Below are positions 5,532 to 12,002 of a DNA stretch of 14,100 nucleotides, piece after piece; position 1 is the first letter of the stretch; every line of letters starts with the position of its first letter. Below the pieces are notes generated by a model. That model did not search any database, was not told the DNA's origin, and saw only the letters and a list, made by a program, of their open reading frames with translations. The DNA is from Oscillospiraceae bacterium. GTDB taxonomy: Bacteria; Bacillota; Clostridia; Oscillospirales; Ruminococcaceae. Both the position numbers and the translations under genes were made by a program. The stretch covers positions 1 to 14,100 of the forward strand of contig JAUNBN010000011.1 of NCBI GenBank assembly GCA_030527085.1, written 5' to 3'.

Positions 5532-7157
5532 TTATCGCCTGTCAAGACGCCGATTCTGCCATATCTTTACCGCTGTATTGGTAAGGAGTATCACCAGCGC
5601 CACAGAGACGGCGCTCTCCCAGGAGCCCTGATTGGAGAAAGCAGTTATCTGCACCGCCAGAGTCATCGTGCGCGAGTTGTAGAGCATGGAGACGGCCGAG
5701 ATAGTCACCATAGTATTTGTGAAGAAGTAGGCGAAAACGTCGGTTAAGACCTTTTTGCTGGAGGGAATTATAACATCCGTCAGGGTCCTGAGGGGCGAGG
5801 CCCCCAGGCTGCGGCACACGTCCTCGAGATTGGGGTCCATAAGCTTAAAGTGGCTTATGACCATCATGTAGGGCGAGCCGAAGAAGTGCATGACGTTGAC
5901 GATTATAAGTATCGCCAGGGTATTGTACAGAAAGCTTCCCCTGAAGGTCAGCGCAAAGGCGAGGCCCAGCGCCAGGCCCGGCACCGCCAGAGTGACCATA
6001 TAAAGCCCGTGCGTAAGCTTTTTGAAGCCGGAGTTTCCCGATTTATCTCTCACATAGATATAGCCAGCCCCGAAGGACAAGAGAGTGCCGATAACGCCGG
6101 TACAAAGAGCTATGACAAGGGAGTTGAGAATGAGCCTGGCCAGTCTCCCGTTTCTGGTTATAAGCTCAAAATACCTTGTGGTAAGGGAGAGGTCATAGGG
6201 CCAGTTCTCTACAAAGGGCACTAGTACTATTACCGCGATACACAGGAATATTACGAAAGTTATAAGAGCGAACAAGCCCTTTTGCCAGGCGGCAAAGCGG
6301 CCGGTGTCGAGCAGGGTGGTCCTCCTGGTGGAGGCCTGCTTTTTGCTGAACCAGAACACGTCCAGCAGGTAAACTATCGCGGCGGGCACCAGCAGCATGA
6401 TGCTGTAGATAGCGCCCGTGGAGAAGTCCAGCAGTCCCACCACGTTTCTGTAAAAAAGTATGGGCAGTATCTGGTAGGTTCCGCCAACGGACAGCGGAAT
6501 GCCGTAGTCCGTGAAAATCATCGTGAAGCAAACGGCATAGGCCGAGAATATGGCATATTTCGTCATCGGCAGCGTTATATCAAAAAAGCGGCGCAGGGGC
6601 GCCACGCCCAGCACCCTGGTGTTGTCGAAAAGGCGGCCGTCGAGATTTACGAAGGCCTGGCTGAACACGAGGAAGGCCATGGGGAAGCTGTAAAAGAAGC
6701 TGCCCATTATTATCCCCAGAGGGCCGTAGATATTGAGATTAAGCCCTGTCAGCCTTGTAAAGATGCCCATGTTGCCGAAGAGGTAGACTATGACTATGCC
6801 GTGGGTGATGCTGGGAACGAGCATCGGCAGTATGGAAATAAGCCGGAAGGCCCGCTTCATTCGGCCCTTCAGCTTGAACTCCACTATATAGGCGAAGAAG
6901 TACGCGAAGCCCACGGCAAAAGTGGCGGCGCAGGCCGTGACCTTTGCCGAATTCGCCAGCGCGGTAAGGGTGCTCTGCTTGGAAAAAGCGGAGGCAAAGC
7001 CCTCCCAGAAGGGCTCGAAATCCACCGCCTTCACAAACAGCATCACCAGTGGCAATATAAGGTTTACGACCACTACAGCCGTGAGGAGAACCAGCGCCAG
7101 AAGCACTACTCGCTTTTTGCCGGCGGACGCGGCGCCTGTCTGTATGTTTGCTTCCAT
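5532..7157 (-). CDS. Double-domain ABC transporter permease (ferric/AEP/phosphate-ester type)
   Basis: This is a 541-residue membrane permease with two fused permease domains, about 12 transmembrane helices. Domain 1 (about residues 20-270) has the ATPase-docking EAA-type loop in RVLGVAPLRRFFDITLPMTKY. Domain 2 (about 300-535) has it in DVCRSLGASPLRTLTDVIIPSSKK. This arrangement is found in the iron(III)/2-aminoethylphosphonate/thiamine/hexose-phosphate importer class. The protein therefore supplies the complete membrane channel alone, consistent with a single permease gene. The start ATG lies one nucleotide after the ATPase stop and has AGGA about 7 nt upstream, within the end of that gene. 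It is the last gene of the licCA-type operon and ends against the convergent hairpin. Its substrate is suggested by context to be choline-like or phosphonate-like rather than iron. Confidence 0.93.
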   Translation of the reverse strand: MEANIQTGAASAGKKRVVLLALVLLTAVVVVNLILPLVMLFVKAVDFEPFWEGFASAFSKQSTLTALANSAKVTACAATFAVGFAYFFAYIVEFKLKGRMKRAFRLISILPMLVPSITHGIVIVYLFGNMGIFTRLTGLNLNIYGPLGIIMGSFFYSFPMAFLVFSQAFVNLDGRLFDNTRVLGVAPLRRFFDITLPMTKYAIFSAYAVCFTMIFTDYGIPLSVGGTYQILPILFYRNVVGLLDFSTGAIYSIMLLVPAAIVYLLDVFWFSKKQASTRRTTLLDTGRFAAWQKGLFALITFVIFLCIAVIVLVPFVENWPYDLSLTTRYFELITRNGRLARLILNSLVIALCTGVIGTLLSFGAGYIYVRDKSGNSGFKKLTHGLYMVTLAVPGLALGLAFALTFRGSFLYNTLAILIIVNVMHFFGSPYMMVISHFKLMDPNLEDVCRSLGASPLRTLTDVIIPSSKKVLTDVFAYFFTNTMVTISAVSMLYNSRTMTLAVQITAFSNQGSWESAVSVALVILLTNTAVKIWQNRRLDRR

Positions 7158-7158
7158 G

Positions 7159-7914
7159 CTAATTCCTCAGGGTCACTATATGCCGGGCCCTCTTGTCTAT
7201 CTGGTCTACGAAGAAGGTCTTGACAAATTCGTCGTCATAGTTCTTGTAGAGGTTTTCCGGCACGTCGTCGGCCACTATGCGTCCGCCGTCCATGAGCATT
7301 ATTCTGTCGCTCAGGGATATTGCGTCTATCTGGTCGTGAGTGACCATTATCATCGTGATGTTGAACTGCTTTTGCAGGGACTTGAGCTCGTCGCTCAAAT
7401 CGACCTTTACCATCGCGTCGAGAGCCGAAAAAGGCTCGTCCAGCAGCATAAGGCGGCTGCCCATTACCAGCGAGCGCGCGATGGCCGCGCGCTGCTGCAT
7501 CCCGCCCGAAAGCTGGGCGGGGTGCTTTTTTGCCGCGTCCTGAATGCCGAGCGAGCTCAGCGCGTCCATAACCCGCTCGTGCAGCTGCTTCTTAGGCAGC
7601 TTCTTGAGCTTCAGCGGGTAGGCTACGTTGTCGTAAAGCGTCATATGGGGAAAGAGGGCGTAGTCCTGAAAGACGATTGAAAAGCCCCTCTTATCCGTGC
7701 GCAGCTCGGTTATGTCCTCCCCCTCGAGGAAGATGCGGCCCGAGTCGGGCGGTATCAGGCCTATAACGCACCTTAAAAAGGTGGTCTTGCCGCAGCCGGA
7801 GGGTCCCAAAAGGGAGATGAACTCGCCCGCCTTTATGTGGCAGTTGACATCTTTGAAAACCGTGTGACCCGAGAAGGATTTGCAGAGCTTCTCGACGCGG
7901 AGAAGATCACTCAT
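7159..7914 (-). CDS. ABC transporter ATPase, short form
   Basis: This is the energising subunit of the same importer, 251 residues. Motifs are Walker A GPSGCGKTT (37-45), Q-loop Gln83, signature LSGGM (135-139), Walker B LMLLDE (155-160) and switch His193 (MVTHDQ). Close relatives serving double-domain permeases (FbpC, PotA, PhnT) are usually 340-370 residues with a C-terminal TOBE regulatory domain. This one ends soon after the ATPase core and lacks it, so it is probably not allosterically regulated by that domain. The reading frame ends in a normal stop with a tight junction to the permease gene, so it does not look truncated by accident. The ATG overlaps the end of the lipoprotein gene by 8 nt, with GGAG 9 nt upstream, indicating translational coupling. 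Confidence 0.94.
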   Translation of the reverse strand: MSDLLRVEKLCKSFSGHTVFKDVNCHIKAGEFISLLGPSGCGKTTFLRCVIGLIPPDSGRIFLEGEDITELRTDKRGFSIVFQDYALFPHMTLYDNVAYPLKLKKLPKKQLHERVMDALSSLGIQDAAKKHPAQLSGGMQQRAAIARSLVMGSRLMLLDEPFSALDAMVKVDLSDELKSLQKQFNITMIMVTHDQIDAISLSDRIMLMDGGRIVADDVPENLYKNYDDEFVKTFFVDQIDKRARHIVTLRN

Positions 7915-8911
7915 ATCTGGCGCTCCAGGCGTTGAGTATCTCGGTCTTGAGGGCCGAGTCCGAAATGCCCGTCATGTCCATAAGATAAAAGCTGTCGGGA
8001 TAGCCCACGGCCTCGGGGCCGTCCTTGAGGACGGAGATGTTGTAGTTGTTGAAGACGTCGTTCCCCTCCTCGGAGGTTATGGCGGCCATGACATTCAGCA
8101 CCGCCTCGGAAGGGGTACCGCCGCGGTTTATAAGCAGCGCGGTGTCGTAGTCGTAGGGAGCTCCCTCGTCGGCGAAGATGACCTCAATCGGGCTGGACTC
8201 GCTCGCGAGCGCTATGGCCTGGTAGTCTATGCCCAGAGCTATGGCCGCCTCGCCGCTCTCGACCATAGTAACGGGAGCGGAGCCGGACTCGGTGAACATC
8301 ATAACGCTCTCGTGCAGCGAATCGAAGAAGGCCCAGCCCCCGTCTTCGCCGTAGAGGTTAAGAATGCCCTGCAAAAAGAAGTAGCCCGTGGAGGAGCTGG
8401 CGGGGTTCGCCATGACTATATGCCCCGCGTATGCTTCGTCGAGCAGGTCCATATAGGAAGTGGGGGCCTCGAGGCCGAGCTGCTCGAGCAGGCTTGTGTT
8501 CACAACTATCGCGCCCGCCCATACGCCGTTGGGGATAACCATATTGTCCTCATCGACGAACTCGTCCTTGTACTCAACGCCGGTATCAAAGGCGAGCAGC
8601 GCGCCCGCGTCCTTGAGCTGATTCGCGTAGCCGCTGGAGAGCGACATGGCGATATCTATATCGGTGTCCTCCCCCTCGGCGGCTATCTTAGCAGCCAGAT
8701 TGCCGGAGGACAGATAGGTAATCGTTATGTTGTACTCCGGAAAGATCTCCTGAAGATAGGCGAGCTCAATGGCTATTTCTTCCTCATAGTTGGCGGAATA
8801 GATATTGACCGTATTGTCCCCGCCCCCGGAGGAGGCGCAGCCGCACAGGGCCGCGCACAGGGCCACAATCAATAACAGGGTCATGAGCATTTTGTTCTTC
8901 TTGTTAAGCAT
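7907..8911 (-). CDS. Substrate-binding lipoprotein of the licCA-linked ABC importer
   Basis: This is a 334-residue extracytoplasmic receptor. The signal peptide (about residues 1-24) ends in LCGC with Cys25 as the probable lipidation site; Cys at the -2 position is unusual but tolerable. The mature part starts VNIYSANYEEEIAIELAYLQE, typical of the Fe(III)/2-aminoethylphosphonate/hexose-phosphate binding-protein group. It also contains IDIAMSLSSGYANQ and MANPASSSTGYFFLQG, the latter a Ser/Thr-rich loop of the kind that holds phosphate or phosphonate. There is no adjacent Tyr-Tyr pair anywhere, although ferric-binding members use one, so iron is unlikely. The gene starts 12 nt after the HTH-LicC-LicA stop with AAAGGAG 6 nt before ATG. 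Its ligand is inferred, not known: choline phosphate, AEP or a related compound. Confidence 0.92.
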   Translation of the reverse strand: MLNKKNKMLMTLLLIVALCAALCGCASSGGGDNTVNIYSANYEEEIAIELAYLQEIFPEYNITITYLSSGNLAAKIAAEGEDTDIDIAMSLSSGYANQLKDAGALLAFDTGVEYKDEFVDEDNMVIPNGVWAGAIVVNTSLLEQLGLEAPTSYMDLLDEAYAGHIVMANPASSSTGYFFLQGILNLYGEDGGWAFFDSLHESVMMFTESGSAPVTMVESGEAAIALGIDYQAIALASESSPIEVIFADEGAPYDYDTALLINRGGTPSEAVLNVMAAITSEEGNDVFNNYNISVLKDGPEAVGYPDSFYLMDMTGISDSALKTEILNAWSARYE

Positions 8912-8923
8912 TTTTAACTCCTT

Positions 8924-10657
8924 TCAAGTTTCGAACATTTCCTTGGCCAGCAAAGCGTACCTTCTGGCATACCTGTACTGTTTCATGACGTAGCACGGAA
9001 ACACTACGCCCAGCATTCTCTTGTATTCGCTCCAGAGCGTCCAAAGCAGCCCCAAGACCGCGCAGTAGCCGTAAAGCCTTCGCAGGAAATCCTCGTCCGG
9101 CCGCCCGGTATAAATCTCGCCCAGCTCTTTTATCCGCCCGCTGTCGTAGCCGGCCGATATGCAGAAGGCTGCTACGTCTATTACGGGGTCTGAAACGCCC
9201 GCGTATTCCCAGTCTATCAGACGGACAGTGCCGTTTTCGCAAATAAGAAAATTCTCCGGTACCGCGTCGATATGGCAAAGAAACCTTTCTTCCTCGTCCC
9301 TCAGCAGCAGGGACTCCAGAGACATGACGTTTCGGCGTATTTCCTCATAATTCAGGAAGAGACCCTTGGCGTCTACAAGCGCCTCATAGCGCTCTATCTG
9401 CCTGAAGGGCTCGAAGCGCCCTTCTGTGCGCAGCTTCAGCTGATGGAAGCGTTTCAAAAAAACTATGCAGCGCCGGACTTCGCTTTCGTTCCAAGGATCG
9501 CAGGTGTGTGAGTTTTCAACATAGGGGGAGATTTTATATCCCGTATCTACATCTATGTAAACGGGCTCGTCGGATATACCTAAACCCTTCAAAGCGCCAT
9601 AAACCTCCGCCTCGCGCCGCCTGTCGGTCAGCTTCTCGCTGCCCTCGCCCGGAATCCTGAGGATATATGGCTTTCCCCTGACACAGAAGCGCAGCGCCCT
9701 GTTAGTCATTCCTTTTGCGGGTATGGATATATCCGTTACGGATTCCTCGGGCACCTCCATCACGCGGCTTATAAGCGCCTTGCGCCGCCTCATGCTGCCG
9801 TCCGACTCCTCCTGAAGCTCCAACAGCTGCTCGTAGGTCTTAACCGCAAAATAGTTCTGCCCGCGCATGACGCGCGCGTAGGTGAGCATCTTGTCCTCGC
9901 CCATCAGGGCACTCTCCCACTCCGCCTTGGCGAACTGCCTCTTATTTCGCATTGCCTGCAGGTTAGCGCGCACCTTTTCGGCGGCGTCGGCCGTAAGGTA
10001 GCACAGCCCCACCATGGCATTCCCCGCACTGTCTCCGGTGTTTACCAGCTCCATCTTCTTGTTTATGCGAACGAAGGATGCCGCATCTTTCATTTCGGAC
10101 ACGGCATACCAGGGAAAGAACTCCGTTTTCGAAAATGGGTTGCGGGCAAACCACAAATCGCTGTTTACAACATAGCAGTTCTCAAGCTGCTCGCCGGCCA
10201 GGCAGAGGGACCTGAGCGAGTCGCCGGAAGCGTAATCGTCGTTAAAGATGAAATTAACGCCGTACTCCTCGGCCAGATATTCGAAGCGCTCCATCATGTA
10301 GCCCACGACCACATATATTTCTCTTATGCCGACGAGCTGAAGCTGCTGTATCATGCGGTCCAGCAGAGCCTCGCCGCCTATCTTCAAAAGGCCCTTGGGC
10401 GTGCCGTTCAGGGGAGCCATTCTTAAGCCCGGTCCCGCTGAGAGTATAACGGCCCGGCGAGGGCTCGTTGCTTCTATATGTCTCTTGGCCTTTTTCGTCA
10501 GCGCGTAGTGTTCGTCCAGATATCCCTCCTCCTGAAGGGACTTGAGAGACGCGTTCACCGCTCCCAGCGAAAAGCTTGTTCTCTTGACTATCTCCCTTTG
10601 CAGCAAATACCCGTAATTCGCTATTACGGCCAGCACTACCCAGTCTCGCTTATGCAT
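8924..10657 (-). CDS. Three-domain fusion: winged-helix DNA-binding + LicC-type nucleotidyltransferase + LicA-type choline kinase
   Basis: This is a 577-residue protein with three parts. Residues 1-62 form a winged helix-turn-helix (WVVLAVIANYGYLLQREIVKRTSFSLGAVNASLKSLQEEGYL). Residues 68-290 form a sugar-phosphate/choline-phosphate nucleotidyltransferase: ILSAGPGLRMAPLNGTPKGL at 71-90 is the NTP-binding signature and NSD at 165-167 the metal-binding Asp. Residues 295-577 form a choline/ethanolamine kinase-like domain, with RIPGEGS at 335-340, catalytic HIDAVPEN (His462, Asp464, Asn469) and IDWEYAG (Asp482). Kinase plus cytidylyltransferase would turn choline, or a similar amino-alcohol, into its CDP-activated form for surface decoration. 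The order transferase-kinase is reversed relative to the pathway, as in known LicCA fusions. It is the first gene of an operon with an ABC importer. The HTH domain may regulate its own operon. No licD-type transferase is in the window. Confidence 0.9.
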   Translation of the reverse strand: MHKRDWVVLAVIANYGYLLQREIVKRTSFSLGAVNASLKSLQEEGYLDEHYALTKKAKRHIEATSPRRAVILSAGPGLRMAPLNGTPKGLLKIGGEALLDRMIQQLQLVGIREIYVVVGYMMERFEYLAEEYGVNFIFNDDYASGDSLRSLCLAGEQLENCYVVNSDLWFARNPFSKTEFFPWYAVSEMKDAASFVRINKKMELVNTGDSAGNAMVGLCYLTADAAEKVRANLQAMRNKRQFAKAEWESALMGEDKMLTYARVMRGQNYFAVKTYEQLLELQEESDGSMRRRKALISRVMEVPEESVTDISIPAKGMTNRALRFCVRGKPYILRIPGEGSEKLTDRRREAEVYGALKGLGISDEPVYIDVDTGYKISPYVENSHTCDPWNESEVRRCIVFLKRFHQLKLRTEGRFEPFRQIERYEALVDAKGLFLNYEEIRRNVMSLESLLLRDEEERFLCHIDAVPENFLICENGTVRLIDWEYAGVSDPVIDVAAFCISAGYDSGRIKELGEIYTGRPDEDFLRRLYGYCAVLGLLWTLWSEYKRMLGVVFPCYVMKQYRYARRYALLAKEMFET

Positions 10658-10671
10658 AGCTTTTCTTCTTT

Positions 10672-10723
10672 TGTTCGCGATTTTATATTTTCAAGATATT
10701 ATGAACATTATATAACGCGAACA
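10672..10723. promoter_or_regulatory. Inverted repeat flanking the licCA-type transcription start, candidate autoregulatory operator
   Basis: TGTTCGCG (10672-10679) and its exact reverse complement CGCGAACA (10716-10723) lie 44 bp apart, about four helical turns. One lies inside the promoter spacer, the other in the 5' leader. They stand out as GC-rich blocks in AT-rich DNA. Binding by the winged-helix domain encoded immediately downstream is inference. Confidence 0.5.
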
Positions 10724-10736
10724 GGCAATCTGTCAA
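10707..10736 (-). promoter_or_regulatory. Strong promoter of the HTH-LicC-LicA/ABC operon
   Basis: On the minus strand, a perfect TTGACA (10731-10736) is followed after 18 bp by a perfect TATAAT (10707-10712), about 50 bp upstream of the start codon. Two consensus hexamers imply high basal strength, which would suit a repressed gene. Confidence 0.8.
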
Positions 10737-10843
10737 ATTAGGCCTTAAGAAAACTCAACTGCGCCATTGCGTAGAGCTTGGCGGCGAGTGCGTAAAGCGT
10801 GCGAAGGGATACTCCCAACAACACTTGCTCTGGAAATGCTTAC

Positions 10844-11640
10844 TGGACGTATACTAAAGAGGTAAAGAATGGAAAGAATCAGTACACGGAGGATTTCAAA
10901 CGGTGAATCGTGACGCTTTATGAAAACGGCAAGACGTACGCGCAGATAAAAGCGGAATACTGGGTTTCATCGAGCGCGCTGTCGGATTGGCGGCACAAGT
11001 TTTCTCAGGTCAGAATTGACGACGGGGTCATACTGTCTTCAAATCAAGTAAAGGCTCTTCAAAAAAGAAACGCAGAGCCGGAAGAGGAGAACCTTATCCT
11101 AAAAAAGCGATTGCAATATTCACGCCACACTCAGACAAAGACTAAAGGCGGTAAGGACGCTTTCCACGCAGCATTCCATATCTGTCTTATGCATTGTCGA
11201 CTTGTTCTCAAGAAAGGTGATTGCCTACAGGGTCTCTCGCCGCATAGATCGTTACCTTGCCATTGATACCCTGCATGACGCCGTTAACTCAAGAAAGGTC
11301 TCAAAGGGTTTGATTTTTCACACCGACCGCGGCGCTCAGTTTACCTGCGCAGACTTTCGTTTGACCGCTGACGCGCTGAACATCACTCAATCTTTCTCCG
11401 CCAAGGCTCATCCTTACGACAACGCCGTTATGGAATGCTTCTTCAAATACCTGAAAAAAGAAGAAACCGACAGAAGACACTACAAGACTCTGGACGAACT
11501 GAAGCTAAGTCTGTTTGAATATATTGTGGGATATTACAATAGCTATTGCAATCCGTGAACAAGATTATCTCAGCGTTCAAATCCCCAAAATGTGCTGAAA
11601 CAGGGGTCTGTATCTATGAAAACATGAATCTTGAATAACG
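10844..11640 (+). mobile_element. Degenerate IS3-family insertion sequence (approximate limits)
   Basis: TGGACGTATACTAAAG at 10844 could be the left terminal repeat, since IS3 elements begin with TG and this lies just upstream of orfA. I find no matching inverted repeat near 11560-11640 and no target duplication, so the right end is either lost or diverged. A complete element of this family is about 1.2-1.5 kb; this is about 0.8 kb because of the internal deletion. Limits are approximate. Confidence 0.55.
10869..11561 (+). pseudogene. IS3-family transposase remnant (orfA and orfB, internally deleted)
   Basis: The frame beginning near the ATG at 10869 resembles an IS3-family OrfA: GKNQYTEDFKR, then a TGA stop at 10904-10906, then IVTLYENGKTYAQIKAEYWVSSSALSDWRHKFS (HTH) and a leucine-zipper-like EEENLILKK. 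The ATG is one base out of frame, as if a G had been lost. At 11101-11107 lies AAAAAAG, the classic -1 slippery heptamer of this family. OrfB sequence starts RQRLKAVRTLSTQHSIS and jumps at about 11180-11190 directly to LCIVDLFSRKVIAYRV. Most of the N-terminal half, including the first catalytic Asp, is therefore missing. The second Asp (HTDRGAQF) and the Glu (DNAVMECFFKYLKKEE) remain. The C-terminus stops early after YYNSYCNP. It cannot encode an active transposase. Confidence 0.88.
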
Positions 11641-11647
11641 AGCCCCG

Positions 11648-11687
11648 ACACGCAAAAGACCTCGGTAAAACCGAGGTCTTTTGGCCG
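11648..11687 (-). terminator. Intrinsic terminator downstream of tRNA-Ser
   Basis: AAAAGACCTCGG (11654-11665) and CCGAGGTCTTTT (11671-11682) form a perfect 12-bp stem with a 5-nt loop, ending in a T-run on either strand. It can be extended outward by ACACG/CGTGT. It lies about 30 bp beyond the 3' end of the tRNA gene and could also stop plus-strand transcription from the IS remnant. Confidence 0.85.
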
Positions 11688-11713
11688 TGTATATCTATAA
11701 TGTCACGGCAAGA

Positions 11714-11805
11714 TGGCGGAGAAGGAGGGATTCGAACCCTCGAGACCCGTTAAGGCCTACACGATTTCCAATCGTGCGCCCTCGACCAGACTAGGCGACT
11801 TCTCC
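11714..11805 (-). tRNA. tRNA-Ser, anticodon GGA
   Basis: The 92-nt class II tRNA includes an encoded CCA end. The acceptor GGAGAAG (5') pairs with CTTCTCC and is followed by discriminator G and CCA (11714-11716). The anticodon stem CACGA/TCGTG encloses loop TTGGAAA, giving anticodon GGA (11767-11769) for UCC/UCU codons. The long variable arm (AGGCC...GGTCT) is diagnostic of serine. The T-arm GAGGG-TTCGAAT-CCCTC is intact. It has its own promoter and terminator. Confidence 0.97.
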
Positions 11806-11836
11806 ATAGAGATATTCAATTTTGAGTCCGCTGAAT

Positions 11837-11865
11837 ATAATACCGTTTTAAGTGCTGTAAGTCAA
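11837..11865 (-). promoter_or_regulatory. Promoter of tRNA-Ser
   Basis: On the minus strand, TTGACT (11860-11865) and TATTAT (11837-11842) are separated by exactly 17 bp and lie about 30 bp upstream of the mature 5' end of the tRNA. Confidence 0.8.
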
Positions 11866-11874
11866 GAGTAAATA

Positions 11875-11979
11875 CCGGAGGGGAGTGTCCCTGCCGCAGA
11901 GGTTTTTCGCTGCATTCCCCCCTCCTTCGGCAGAGGGAATACGGCATTTTACACGCTCGCAGGCCGCTCTCCGTTCCGG
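11875..11979 (-). repeat. Palindromic intergenic repeat, copy 2 (3' of the GT-C-like gene)
   Basis: It shares with copy 1 the order GGGA-TGTCCC, TTTTTCGCTG, ATTCCCCCC, hairpin, GGGAATAC and TTTACACGCT. Its central stem (11909-11945) is imperfect: two outer pairs are changed to a G-T pair and a mismatch, and the tip contains a C(TTCG)G tetraloop. The outer arms still pair although their sequence differs from copy 1: CCGGA pairs with TCCGG, and GGGGAGTG pairs with CGCTCTCC using G-T pairs. It lies 24 bp beyond the stop of the membrane-protein gene and about 10 bp upstream of the tRNA -35 element. Confidence 0.8.
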
Positions 11980-12002
11980 GGCTTTTACTGTGTTTCCGCC
12001 TT

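Noticed and set aside
6282..8875. Long plus-strand open frames (6282-7223 and 7880-8875) opposite the transporter genes
   Set aside because: They mirror the codon pattern of the clear minus-strand permease, ATPase and lipoprotein genes. They have no family motifs and show the odd Gly/Val/His-rich composition of antisense frames in GC-rich DNA.
7907..8911. Ferric-iron binding protein
   Set aside because: The general fold group fits, but the adjacent tyrosine pair that holds iron is absent and the operon context is choline-type activation.
10738..10839. Small minus-strand frame of 33 codons ending just before the licCA-type -35 (contains RTLYALAAKLYAMAQLSFLKA)
   Set aside because: It has no ribosome binding site and no recognisable family. 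It might be the tail of a lost gene, but it is too short to support.
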